Positions 52,205 to 61,043 of a DNA stretch of 64,000 nucleotides are shown one piece after another (positions within the stretch are counted from its first letter, which is position 1; each line of letters begins with the position of its first letter). The stretch is from Neobacillus sp. YX16. Lineage in GTDB: Bacteria > Bacillota > Bacilli > Bacillales > Cytobacillaceae. Under the pieces are notes generated by a model. The model worked only from the letters and a program-made list of their open reading frames with translations. It was not told the DNA's origin and made no database searches. Location of the stretch: positions 523,501-587,500 of the forward strand of contig NZ_CP126115.1 in NCBI RefSeq assembly GCF_030123505.1, written 5' to 3'. The translations under genes were made by a program, and so were the position numbers.

Positions 52205-53890
52205 ATGGTGAATCCTCTGGTTTATGATAGAGTGAAAAGTATGATTTTTTTGGGTGGGAGTTCATTGTTTCTATTAGATTATATTGTAAATCTTGCAATT
52301 TTTTCACTATTGGTTAGTACTCCACTAGTTATTCGTTCCTTTATTAATCATAAGCCCATAAAACATGTCCGCCTTTTGGTAGGAATTTATGGTGGATTTG
52401 TTTCAATTATTCTCGTCATGTTATCCATACATGAGCTGGGGTATACGTACGATATCCGCTATGCACCAGTTATTCTGGTTTTTGCCTACCTTGGACCATT
52501 CGCAGGATTTATCACCGGAACATTTGGATTACTTGCAAGATTGTTCTCAAGCGGTCATTGGGATACTGCTATTACCGGCTGGGCAGCTCTGATGATTGGT
52601 TTTACCATCATCTATTATTATGTTAAAAAATTTACTCCATTAATGAAATCTATCATCTTATGTGGTTCTTATATAATCATTTATGTTGTTAATGTACCGA
52701 TTATTTTCAATGTATTTAGAGATAAACCATTCTTTCATTTTCAATATATCCTGTTTGTGATGTTAGGCGTTATGCTAGGTTTATTAATGATTGAGTCCTA
52801 TGTAAAGCTCCACCGATTTAATAACAGATTATCTGATATGTATAGAATGGTAGAAGCGAGTGAATCCAAATACAGGCTAATCGCTGAGAATACATCTGAC
52901 CTAATTATGGTGATGGATAGAGGCCATGTTCTTACTTACTTTTCTCCTTCGCATGAAGTGGTTTTAGGATATCAATGCTGTGAACTGGAAGATGTAAAAT
53001 TATGCAGGTTCTTACATCCTGATGATGTTGAACTATTTAAAACTACGATAGACAGGATGTTTGAATGCAAAGAATCAAAATTAATTGAATTTCGTCTGCA
53101 CCACAAGAGTGGCCATTGGATTGAATTTGAGTCTCGGTGTGTGCCAGTAAAGGGAGATAATGATGATATTGAGCATATTGTCATCATCAGCCGAGATATT
53201 TCGGAGCGTAAACAAGCAGAAGAAATTCTCTTGCAATCTGAAAAGCTATCGATTGTCGGTGAGTTAGCAGCAGGAGTTGCCCATGAAATTCGTAATCCCC
53301 TCACAACCATCAAGGGCTTTGTACAGCTTTATAAATGGGAAAACGGAGCAGATGAAATAAATGATTTGCTCCTAAGCGAACTAGCGCGTATTGAAACGAT
53401 AACAAGTGAAATGCTTACTCTTGGAAAACCACAGGCCGTTCAGCTTCATCGTACGAATATAAGAGAGCTTGTAGAGAATACCCTTGAACTTCTTTCACCG
53501 CAGGCACATTTGGAAAATATTCAATTCAATCTATGTGTGGAGGAATCGCCATTTTTCATTACGGGGGAGAAAAATCAGTTAAAGCAGGTTTTCTTAAACG
53601 TTCTAAAGAATGCAATTGAGGCAATGCCTGAAGGAGGAAACATTCACATTCATCTTCAAAAAGGTGAGGAAGGTGAATGTGTACTTACCGTTCAGGATGA
53701 AGGCTGTGGAATACCAGAAGAACTTCTCCCTCGATTAGGTGAACCTTTTTATAGTTTAAAGGAAAAAGGAACCGGACTTGGTTTAATGATTTGTAATAAA
53801 ATTATAAAACAACACCATGGAAGTATTACGTACCAAAGTAAAGCACAACAAGGTACTCTGGTTGAAATTAAATTACCATTGGTCAGTTAA
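52205..53890 (+). CDS. 5TMR-PAS sensor histidine kinase (sporulation-kinase type)
   Basis: A kinase of about 561 residues: five membrane helices (about 20-200, a 5TMR-LYT-like sensor with APVILVFAYLGPFAGFITGT), a PAS domain (about 215-335), HisKA with His360 in AAGVAHEIRNPLTTIKGF, and HATPase with NVLKNAIEAMPEGG, QDEGCGIPEE and GTGLGLMICN. The layout resembles KinB-type phosphorelay kinases. No partner regulator is adjacent. The start is unsure: ATG 52205, ATG 52241, or a TTG at 52265 after GGGTGGGAG. Confidence 0.86.
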   Translation: MVNPLVYDRVKSMIFLGGSSLFLLDYIVNLAIFSLLVSTPLVIRSFINHKPIKHVRLLVGIYGGFVSIILVMLSIHELGYTYDIRYAPVILVFAYLGPFAGFITGTFGLLARLFSSGHWDTAITGWAALMIGFTIIYYYVKKFTPLMKSIILCGSYIIIYVVNVPIIFNVFRDKPFFHFQYILFVMLGVMLGLLMIESYVKLHRFNNRLSDMYRMVEASESKYRLIAENTSDLIMVMDRGHVLTYFSPSHEVVLGYQCCELEDVKLCRFLHPDDVELFKTTIDRMFECKESKLIEFRLHHKSGHWIEFESRCVPVKGDNDDIEHIVIISRDISERKQAEEILLQSEKLSIVGELAAGVAHEIRNPLTTIKGFVQLYKWENGADEINDLLLSELARIETITSEMLTLGKPQAVQLHRTNIRELVENTLELLSPQAHLENIQFNLCVEESPFFITGEKNQLKQVFLNVLKNAIEAMPEGGNIHIHLQKGEEGECVLTVQDEGCGIPEELLPRLGEPFYSLKEKGTGLGLMICNKIIKQHHGSITYQSKAQQGTLVEIKLPLVS

Positions 53891-53896
53891 TAAAAG

Positions 53897-53936
53897 AGGA
53901 GCAGCTTCCTGTCTGGGGAAGTTGCTCCTTTCTTTT
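53897..53936 (+). terminator. Terminator after the kinase
   Basis: AGGAGCAGCTTCC (53897-53909) pairs with GGAAGTTGCTCCT (53917-53929), followed by TTCTTTT. Confidence 0.8.
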
Positions 53937-53952
53937 GGCGCTTCCGCTTTTC
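53937..53952 (+). repeat. Partial dispersed repeat (right end only)
   Basis: GGCGCTTCCGCTTTTC is identical to the right end of the copy at 12296-12442. No left end is visible, so it is a scar or deletion remnant four bases before a sigma-54 promoter. Confidence 0.6.
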
Positions 53953-53955
53953 TTA

Positions 53956-53972
53956 TTGGCACGAGTCTTGCA
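53956..53972 (+). promoter_or_regulatory. Sigma-54 (SigL) promoter of the CoA-transferase genes
   Basis: TTGGCACGAGTCTTGCA matches the -24/-12 consensus TGGCAC-N5-TTGCW, with GG and GC exactly 12 bases apart. Confidence 0.85.
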
Positions 53973-54025
53973 CAGTAAGGATGTGTGAGCAATAAACTCA
54001 CCTATTTTTTAGGAGGTGCTGTTAG

Positions 54026-54685
54026 GTGAATAAAATTATTTCCTTGGATGAAGTTACTTCTTTTTTTAAAGATGGCATGAGTATTATGGCAGGTGGCTTT
54101 ATGGGGGTTGGTACACCAGAGGATCTTGTATCCGCCTTGCTTGAAGCAGACGTGAAAGATATTACATTAATTGCAAATGACACCGCTTTCATTGAGAGTG
54201 GTGTGGGACCTTTAATTGTAAACCATAGAGTTAAGAAAGTTATTGCTTCACACATCGGGACCAACCCAGAAACCGGCAGGCAAATGATTGCGGGTGAAAT
54301 GGAGGTAGAACTGGTACCCCAAGGAACACTTGCAGAACGTGTTCGTGCAGGCGGGGCTGGCCTTGGTGGAATATTAACTCCAACAGGTGTGGGAACCGTC
54401 GTCGAAGAAGGAAAGGAAAAGCTGACTGTAGATGGACGTGAATATCTCCTAGAAAAGCCGCTTCGTGCTGAAGTAGCCCTTCTTAAAGCATATAAAGCGG
54501 ACAAATCTGGAAATTTGGTATACCACCGTTCAGCTCGTAACTTCAACCCTTTCATGGCGCTTGCTTGTGACCACGTTATCGTTCAAGTAGAGAAATTAGT
54601 GGAGGTCGGCGAAATAGACCCGGATGAGGTTATGACTCCAGGAATCCTCATAGATAAGATTTATGTTCAGGGAGGTAGAAAATAA
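54026..54685 (+). CDS. atoD: CoA-transferase subunit A (acetate/acetoacetate type)
   Basis: A 219-residue alpha subunit with the glycine-rich motif [23 protein letters not shown] and [17 protein letters not shown], as in AtoD/ScoA. It activates acetoacetate or a short-chain acid with CoA taken from another acyl-CoA. The start is GTG with AGGAGGTG upstream. It overlaps subunit B by one base. First gene behind a sigma-54 promoter. Confidence 0.9.
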   Translation: MNKIISLDEVTSFFKDGMSIMAGGFMGVGTPEDLVSALLEADVKDITLIANDTAFIESGVGPLIVNHRVKKVIASHIGTNPETGRQMIAGEMEVELVPQGTLAERVRAGGAGLGGILTPTGVGTVVEEGKEKLTVDGREYLLEKPLRAEVALLKAYKADKSGNLVYHRSARNFNPFMALACDHVIVQVEKLVEVGEIDPDEVMTPGILIDKIYVQGGRK

Positions 54686-55350
54686 TGGTACAAACATTAG
54701 TGAATCCAAAACAAATTATCGCTGCTCGAGTGGCAAAGGAACTGAGAGACGGAGATGTAGTAAATCTTGGAATCGGCTTACCGACGATGGTGCCGAATTA
54801 CCTCCCTGACAATGTAAATGTCATTCTTCAATCTGAAAATGGGTATGTCGGACTTGGACCTCTAGACGGGGATATTGATCCGGATTTGGTTAATGCAGGT
54901 GGACAGCCATCGGGGATTCTTCCTGGCGGCGCATTCTTTGACAGTGTATTCTCATTTGAGTTAATTCGCGGAGGACATGTTGATGTAACCGTACTTGGAG
55001 GGCTTGAAGCAGACGTGAAGGGAAACCTAGCGAACTGGATGGTTCCCGGAAAAATGGTTCCGGGAATGGGAGGTGCGATGGATTTAGTGACAGGTGCAAA
55101 GAAAGTCATTGTTGCTATGGAACATACAGCGAAGAATGGCTCTTCAAAAATTTTAGAAGAATGCCGCTTGCCTCTGACTGGAAAAGGTGTAGTGGATCTG
55201 ATTGTGACGGAACTAGCTGTCTTTCGTATAACAGAAGAAGGGCTTGTATTAGAGGAACTTCAAGAGGGCGTAGACCTTGAAACAGTAAAAGAAAAAACGG
55301 AAGCATCCTTTAAAATTGGACCGACCGTATCATTAGACTTAGTTTCCTGA
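54685..55350 (+). CDS. atoA: CoA-transferase subunit B
   Basis: A 221-residue beta subunit. The catalytic glutamate is in [12 protein letters not shown], preceded by [40 protein letters not shown] and [19 protein letters not shown] complete the family pattern. It forms the active enzyme with subunit A. GGAGG precedes the ATG. There is no terminator before the 316-base gap that holds the second control region. Confidence 0.91.
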   Translation: MVQTLVNPKQIIAARVAKELRDGDVVNLGIGLPTMVPNYLPDNVNVILQSENGYVGLGPLDGDIDPDLVNAGGQPSGILPGGAFFDSVFSFELIRGGHVDVTVLGGLEADVKGNLANWMVPGKMVPGMGGAMDLVTGAKKVIVAMEHTAKNGSSKILEECRLPLTGKGVVDLIVTELAVFRITEEGLVLEELQEGVDLETVKEKTEASFKIGPTVSLDLVS

Positions 55351-55389
55351 GAATAGCAAGTGTTAGAATCTTAAAGGCGGCTCCATAAA

Positions 55390-55455
55390 TTCCGCAAATA
55401 CGGAAATTTCCGGAATGCCGGAATTAACAATCATTAATATTCCGTGTTTCCGGAA
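55390..55455 (+). promoter_or_regulatory. Three identical-pattern upstream activator boxes
   Basis: TTCCG-N6-CGGAA occurs at 55390-55405, 55408-55423 and 55440-55455, the spacer always six bases. They lie 110-175 bp upstream of a sigma-54 promoter and are the probable binding sites of the activator encoded at 58057. Confidence 0.8.
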
Positions 55456-55563
55456 AAATCATCCAGGAATGATTCCTAATTATCTAATAGTAATCTACTA
55501 GATATTAATAATTAATTAGTATAATAATAGTGAATATTACTACTATTTAGAAATCAAATGCAT

Positions 55564-55580
55564 TTGGCATAGAACTTGCA
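55564..55580 (+). promoter_or_regulatory. Sigma-54 promoter of the GntP permease and dehydrogenase genes
   Basis: TTGGCATAGAACTTGCA has GG and GC with the canonical ten-base spacing. It lies 87 bp before the permease start and about 110 bp after the last TTCCG-N6-CGGAA box. Confidence 0.83.
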
Positions 55581-55666
55581 ATAATATAAATGTAAGTATT
55601 TGATGGAAACGCTTACTAAGGGGTATTTGTTTGAAACATGCAAAATAACTAAATAGGGGGATTTAA

Positions 55667-57103
55667 ATGGATTTAATTGTTATTCTTCTGGCGCTCGGAC
55701 TGCTTATGTTCGCCGCCTACCGCGGTTTTTCAGTTATTTTATTCGCTCCATTATGTGCCATTTTAGCTGTTTTATTTATTGATCCAAGTCAAGTTTTACC
55801 ATTTTTCTCTGGGGTATTTATGGAAAAAATGGTTGGGTTCATCAAGTCGTACTTCCCAGTCTTCTTACTAGGAGCAATCTTCGGGAAGGTCGTTGAAATG
55901 TCAGGAATTGCGGAATCTATTGCGAAGACCATCGTTCGTATATTAGGTGCAAAACGGGCCATGTTAACGATTGTTTTACTAGGGGCAATCTTAACATATA
56001 GCGGAGTAAGCTTGTTTGTAGCAGTATTTGCTATCTATCCGTTTGCTGCTCAAATGTTCAGAGAAGCTAATATTCCTAAAAGACTTATTCCAGGTACAAT
56101 TGCTCTTGGTGCATTTACATTCACCATGGATGCTTTACCAGGAACGCCGCAAATTCAAAACGTTATTCCGATTGCTTTCTTTAAAACAGACATTTATGCA
56201 GCACCAATTCTTGGTATCATTGGCGCAATCTTTGTTTTAACGCTTGGCTTATTTTACCTCGAAATGAGAAGGAAAAAGGCAGAAAAAGCCGGTGAAGGTT
56301 ATTATGGCTTCGGTGCTGAGAATGCCGCAGCTTTAGCAAAAGACTTAATTGAAGAAAAAGAAGAACATGTTCCTGATTTAACCTCTAACCAATCTGTTTT
56401 AAGACAAATCTTAGCATTTGTCCCACTTATTCTAGTAGGGGTTACCAATAAACTTTTCATTACGTTTATCCCGCAATGGTATCCAAATGGTTTTGATTTT
56501 AAAGCTATTGGTTTACCATATACAATCGACGTTACAGCAAGTGCTGCCATCTGGGCTATTGAAATGGCATTAGTTGTCGGTATTCTTTCTTCACTATTAT
56601 ATGATTGGAAACGAGTATCTAATAAATTTAAAGAAGGTATCAACCAAAGTATTAGCGGTTCATTACTAGCAACCATGAATACTGGTGCTGAATATGGATT
56701 TGGCGGTGTTATTGCTGCACTTCCTGGCTTTACAAAAATTAGTGATGGAATTTCTACTACTTTCACAAATCCTCTGGTAAATGGTGCTGTTACAACTAGT
56801 ACTCTTGCAGGTGTTACAGGTTCGGCATCTGGTGGTATGGGAATTGCGTTAGGAGCTATGGCGGATCAATACAATAAGGCAATTGCAGCAGCTAATATTC
56901 CACCTGAAGTTATGCACCGTGTTGTTGCAATGGCATCAGGCGGTATGGATACACTTCCACACAATGGTGCGGTTATTACACTTTTAGCTGTAACAGGCTT
57001 GACGCATAAACAATCCTACCGTGATATTTTTGCGATTACAATTATCAAAACAATAGCTGTATTCTTCATTATTGCTGTCTATACTTTCTTAGGTCTTGTA
57101 TAA
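55667..57103 (+). CDS. GntP family permease (hydroxy acid or ketone-body uptake)
   Basis: A 478-residue transporter with about 12-13 helices. The GntP family pattern is seen in FLLGAIFGKVVEMSGIAESIA, ILTYSGVSLFVAVFAIYPFA and the closing GGMDTLPHNGAVITLLAVTG. Members carry gluconate and other hydroxy acids. Sitting between CoA-transferase and 3-hydroxybutyrate dehydrogenase, this one likely imports 3-hydroxybutyrate or acetoacetate. GGGGG lies before the ATG. Confidence 0.86.
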   Translation: MDLIVILLALGLLMFAAYRGFSVILFAPLCAILAVLFIDPSQVLPFFSGVFMEKMVGFIKSYFPVFLLGAIFGKVVEMSGIAESIAKTIVRILGAKRAMLTIVLLGAILTYSGVSLFVAVFAIYPFAAQMFREANIPKRLIPGTIALGAFTFTMDALPGTPQIQNVIPIAFFKTDIYAAPILGIIGAIFVLTLGLFYLEMRRKKAEKAGEGYYGFGAENAAALAKDLIEEKEEHVPDLTSNQSVLRQILAFVPLILVGVTNKLFITFIPQWYPNGFDFKAIGLPYTIDVTASAAIWAIEMALVVGILSSLLYDWKRVSNKFKEGINQSISGSLLATMNTGAEYGFGGVIAALPGFTKISDGISTTFTNPLVNGAVTTSTLAGVTGSASGGMGIALGAMADQYNKAIAAANIPPEVMHRVVAMASGGMDTLPHNGAVITLLAVTGLTHKQSYRDIFAITIIKTIAVFFIIAVYTFLGLV

Positions 57104-57156
57104 AATCAAGTAACCTTACATAGATTAGTAACTAGATATTTTAGGAGGGGCAATAC

Positions 57157-57933
57157 ATGTTAATAGGGAAAGTTGCGTTTATTACTGGTTCCGCAAGTGG
57201 AATAGGTTTGGAAATCGCTAAGACTTTTGCACAAGAGGGAGCAAAAGTGGTCATTTCTGACTTAAATAAAGAAAAGAGTGACATGGTTGCAGAAGAACTG
57301 CAAGGACAAGGATATGAAGCTTTTTCTGCTCCTTGTGATGTTACAGATGAGGAAGCATTCAAGAATGCTTTAGGCTCTGCACATAGCAGGTTTGGAAGAA
57401 TCGATATTTTAGTAAATAATGCTGGACTTCAATATGTTTCTCCAATCGAGGACTTCCCTACTGAAAAATTTGAGTTTTTAGTAAAAGTGATGCTGACAGC
57501 TCCGTTTATTGGGATTAAACATGTATTCCCTATCATGAAAGAACAGGGCTTTGGAAGAGTCATCAATATGGCATCGATTAACGGTGTGATTGGTTTTGCT
57601 GGAAAGGCTGCCTATAATAGCGCGAAGCACGGAGTTATTGGTTTAACAAAGGTAGCTGCGTTAGAAGGTGCAGAACATGGAATCACTGTTAATGCTCTAT
57701 GCCCAGGTTATGTGGATACACCACTAGTGAGAAATCAGCTTAAAGACTTGGCTATCACAAGAAATGTCAGTCTGGAACGTGTAATCGATGATGTCCTTCT
57801 TACACTAGTGCCGCAAAAAAGGCTGTTAGCTGTATCAGAAATTGCTGATTATGCTACATTCTTGGCTAGCGATAAGGGTAGAGGAATTACAGGTCAAGCT
57901 GTTATTCTTGATGGCGGTTATACAGTACAATAA
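57157..57933 (+). CDS. 3-hydroxybutyrate dehydrogenase (SDR)
   Basis: A 258-residue short-chain dehydrogenase. NAD-binding motif TGSASGIG (10-17), NNAG at 87-90, catalytic Ser140, Tyr153 and Lys157 (INMASINGV, AAYNSAKHG). The family-specific segment LCPGYVDTPLVRNQ and the neighbours point to D-3-hydroxybutyrate oxidation to acetoacetate, the acid that the CoA-transferase would activate. GGAGGGG precedes the ATG and a terminator follows. Confidence 0.88.
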   Translation: MLIGKVAFITGSASGIGLEIAKTFAQEGAKVVISDLNKEKSDMVAEELQGQGYEAFSAPCDVTDEEAFKNALGSAHSRFGRIDILVNNAGLQYVSPIEDFPTEKFEFLVKVMLTAPFIGIKHVFPIMKEQGFGRVINMASINGVIGFAGKAAYNSAKHGVIGLTKVAALEGAEHGITVNALCPGYVDTPLVRNQLKDLAITRNVSLERVIDDVLLTLVPQKRLLAVSEIADYATFLASDKGRGITGQAVILDGGYTVQ

Positions 57934-57936
57934 CGA

Positions 57937-57980
57937 AAAGAAATCCTGCTCGGTTCTCCCGAACAGGATTTCTTTTATTT
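57937..57980 (+). terminator. Terminator after the dehydrogenase
   Basis: AAAGAAATCCTG and ACAGGATTTCTTT form an almost perfect stem with an inner CGG/CCG pair, followed by T-rich sequence. Confidence 0.83.
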
Positions 57981-58056
57981 GGAAAACTCTGTCCCTGAGT
58001 AAATATTGACTCATTTTGTTATACTTAACTTAAACAAACAACTAGGGTGAAAAGCT

Positions 58057-59469
58057 ATGAAACTAGGAACGGAAAAAATCCCATATCATTGGATTGAAGA
58101 GATTATTAATCTTGCGGGTGAACGTATTGTTGTGGTTGATCGGGAAGGCGTTATTCTTTATATCAATGCAGCTTATTGTGATTTTCTAGGCACCTCGGTT
58201 GAAAAGGCTATAGGAAAGCCTGTTCAAGATATAATTGAGAACTCAAGGATGCATATCGTCGCCAAAACTGGACAAAAAGAGCTGGCCGCCCTTCATCCTA
58301 TCAACGGCAGTGATATGATTGCCAACCGTTATCCTCTTATTATAGACGGTGAATTAGTAGGTGCCGTTGGAACGGTCATGTTTCGTAATCCCGAAGATTG
58401 GTTATTGTACAAGAATAAGATTCAGCATCTCGTTGAAGAAGTGAATTATTATAAAACAAAAGCAGAAAAAAACGTTAAAAGCAAATATTACTTCAGTAAC
58501 CTAATTGGGAATAGTCCTTCTTTCACTGCTGTCAAAAAATTAGCAGAAAGAGTTTCTAACAGTCAATCAGCCGTTCTAATACTTGGAGAATCAGGTACGG
58601 GAAAGGAGTTGTTTGCTTCTGCCATTCACAATAATAGCACGCGTGCCTCTTTTCCTTTCGTGCCAATAAATTGTGCGTCTATTCCGGAGCATTTATTGGA
58701 ATCGGAATTGTTTGGTTATGATGAGGGTGCATTTACAGGTGCCAAAAAGGGCGGGAAGAAAGGACAATTTCAAATTGCTAATCGTGGAACGATTTTTCTT
58801 GATGAAATTGGGGATATGCCGCTCGCGATGCAAAGTAAGCTATTAAGAGTCTTGCAGGAGCGGGAAATACTGCCTGTCGGTGCTCAAAAATCAATTTCTG
58901 TAGATGTTCGTATCATTGCCGCTACACATCGGAATTTAGAGGAAATGGTAGAAGAAGGAACATTTCGTCAAGATTTATATTACCGGTTAAATGTAATCAA
59001 AATTGAAATTCCCCCACTAAGAGAACGTAAAGGTGATATCGAGTTAATATCCATTAAACTATTAGAAAAGCTAGAAAGAAAGTTCTACCGGAGGGGTATC
59101 AAGCTTTCTGCTGAAGTCGTAGAGAGACTCAATCAGCATAAGTGGCAAGGGAATATTCGAGAACTCGAGAATGTTTTAGAAAGATCTATCAATGTTTTAG
59201 ACGGGGACACAATAGAAATTGCACACTTGCCATTATATTTACGAGATTATGAGACAATAAGTGTTCCTAAAGTATCAAACGTGGACGAATCGGTAATCGT
59301 TGCAGACATGCCTGTTCAGTCATTGAAGGAAACACTTGCACAAGTGGAAAAACAAGCAATCCTAAATGCTCTTTCTATTGCGAATGGTAATAAGCTGGAG
59401 GCAGCAAGGTTACTTGATGTAGGGAAAACTAAATTCTATGAGAAATGTAAAATATATTCTATTCATTAA
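58057..59469 (+). CDS. Sigma-54 dependent transcriptional activator (PAS-AAA+-Fis)
   Basis: A 470-residue enhancer-binding protein: N-terminal PAS domain (about 15-120), AAA+ domain with Walker A GESGTGKE (177-184), the sigma-54 contact loop GAFTGA (224-229), Walker B IFLDEIGDMP and arginine fingers in RQDLYYRLNV; C-terminal Fis-type HTH (LSIANGNKLEAARLLDVGKT). It resembles AcoR, RocR and BkdR-type activators. It should act on the TTCCG-N6-CGGAA boxes and the two sigma-54 promoters upstream, with a ketone-body-type ligand sensed by the PAS domain as inference. Confidence 0.92.
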   Translation: MKLGTEKIPYHWIEEIINLAGERIVVVDREGVILYINAAYCDFLGTSVEKAIGKPVQDIIENSRMHIVAKTGQKELAALHPINGSDMIANRYPLIIDGELVGAVGTVMFRNPEDWLLYKNKIQHLVEEVNYYKTKAEKNVKSKYYFSNLIGNSPSFTAVKKLAERVSNSQSAVLILGESGTGKELFASAIHNNSTRASFPFVPINCASIPEHLLESELFGYDEGAFTGAKKGGKKGQFQIANRGTIFLDEIGDMPLAMQSKLLRVLQEREILPVGAQKSISVDVRIIAATHRNLEEMVEEGTFRQDLYYRLNVIKIEIPPLRERKGDIELISIKLLEKLERKFYRRGIKLSAEVVERLNQHKWQGNIRELENVLERSINVLDGDTIEIAHLPLYLRDYETISVPKVSNVDESVIVADMPVQSLKETLAQVEKQAILNALSIANGNKLEAARLLDVGKTKFYEKCKIYSIH

Positions 59470-59508
59470 AGAGAAGGGTATCTTCCTATACGGAAGATGC
59501 CCTTCTTT
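59470..59508 (+). terminator. Terminator after the activator gene
   Basis: AGAAGGGTATCTTCC pairs with GGAAGATGCCCTTCT with one wobble, then TTTG. The remainder of the gap to 59688 is AT-rich with only the GGGGGG ribosome site recognised. Confidence 0.78.
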
Positions 59509-59688
59509 GTGCGAATGGTCAAAATTTTCGTATAACAAGTAAAATTATTATTATAGTGAGGTCAAGTAAATTTGATAAGATTTTTATGAAAAGGCTTACA
59601 GGTAAAGAAGGAGAGGTGAAGGCAAGGGAAAAGGTATATGGAGACGATACTTATTTTGTAGTTTAAAAAAAGGAAATTCGGGGGGTAA

Positions 59689-60987
59689 ATGATGAAAAGT
59701 TTTAAGAAAATACTTACTGCATTAACGCTTTCTGCGACATTACTTGCAGCAGGTTGTTCTAGTGATTCCGCAAAAACCTCTGGCTCATCCGGTAGTGATG
59801 GAGACAAAAAAGAAACAGTTTCCTTTACGTATTGGGGAGGGGACTTTGACAAGAAAAGAATGGAAGCCATTCGAACAGAATTCAATAAAGAGAATCCAGA
59901 TATTGATGTTAAATTAATTCAGATTCCTTCTGATGGATATGATCAGAAATTACTAACATCCATGGCTGGCGGATCTTCATATGACGTTGTTCAGTTAGCA
60001 GAAGCATTTAATACGTATGCTGGCAAAGGAACATTAGAAGACTTAACACCATATATGGAAAAAGACGGAGTTTCTAAGGATGATTATTTCAGCGCAGGTA
60101 TGGAAGCATACACATACGACGATAAAGTCATGGCGATGCCAATGCGTTTAGGTGCAATGATCATGTTATATAATAAAGATTTATTTGATAAAAATGGTAT
60201 CCCTTATCCGACTGACAAGTGGACATGGGAAGATTTCCATAATGCAGCCCTTAAAATCACCAACAAAAAAGATGGAGTTTTCGGTGTTCAAGGTGTTGGA
60301 ACTTGGTGGGCAAACTACATGGCTTATGTTGAATCATTTGGCGGAAGCTTAATGACAGAAGACCATACTAAGTTTAATTTGGATTCACCAGAATCAATAA
60401 AGGGACTTCAATTCATGCAGGATTTAATCTATAAGGATAAAGCTGCTCCTCTTGCTAGTGATATACCAAAAGGCGTTGATTTATGGACAAGCGGTAAGAT
60501 TGGTATGTTAGTAGATGGTCCGTGGCATATATTATCAGCGATTGCAAACATTAAAGACTTCAAATGGGAAGTTGCTCCTATTCCTACAGGGGAAAAATTT
60601 ACAACTCCGCTATTCTCTAATGCGTTTGCGATTCCAAAAGGATCTGAACACAAGGATGCTGCTTGGAAGGTTGTAAAGTTTTGGACAGGTGAAGTAGGTC
60701 AAACCATTTTGGCCAAAGAAGGTGGAGAAGTACCTCCTTTAAAATCAGTTGCTAACTCTGATGTTTACCTTAAAGTTCATGGAGATGCAGTAAACCTTCA
60801 AGCGCTTGTTACTTCAGTAGATGGTGCCTTCGTACCGCCAATTACATCAAAGTGGGGCGAAATCAACAAACTAGCAGATACCTACTTGGCTCCAATTTTT
60901 TCAGAAAATGCAGATGTTGAAAAACAACTAAAAGATATGAAGCCTCAAGTAGATAAAATGCTTACTGAGGCCCAACAGGCAAAGTAA
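59689..60987 (+). CDS. Sugar ABC transporter substrate-binding lipoprotein
   Basis: A 432-residue extracellular solute-binding protein (family 1). Signal peptide with lipobox LAAGC (Cys23), then SFTYWGGDFDKKRMEAIRTE, VQLAEAFNTYAGKGTLEDL, IMLYNKDLFDKNGIPYPTD and GKIGMLVDGPWHI, typical of MsmE/LacE-like oligosaccharide binders. It feeds the two permeases that follow. No ATPase gene is in the window, so a shared MsmX-type ATPase is probable. ATG 59692 is an equal alternative start. Confidence 0.9.
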   Translation: MMKSFKKILTALTLSATLLAAGCSSDSAKTSGSSGSDGDKKETVSFTYWGGDFDKKRMEAIRTEFNKENPDIDVKLIQIPSDGYDQKLLTSMAGGSSYDVVQLAEAFNTYAGKGTLEDLTPYMEKDGVSKDDYFSAGMEAYTYDDKVMAMPMRLGAMIMLYNKDLFDKNGIPYPTDKWTWEDFHNAALKITNKKDGVFGVQGVGTWWANYMAYVESFGGSLMTEDHTKFNLDSPESIKGLQFMQDLIYKDKAAPLASDIPKGVDLWTSGKIGMLVDGPWHILSAIANIKDFKWEVAPIPTGEKFTTPLFSNAFAIPKGSEHKDAAWKVVKFWTGEVGQTILAKEGGEVPPLKSVANSDVYLKVHGDAVNLQALVTSVDGAFVPPITSKWGEINKLADTYLAPIFSENADVEKQLKDMKPQVDKMLTEAQQAK

Positions 60988-61043
60988 AGAACGGGGAGGG
61001 TAGAGGTAATTACTTCTATCCTCCTATAAGTTAGGAGGGTTCT

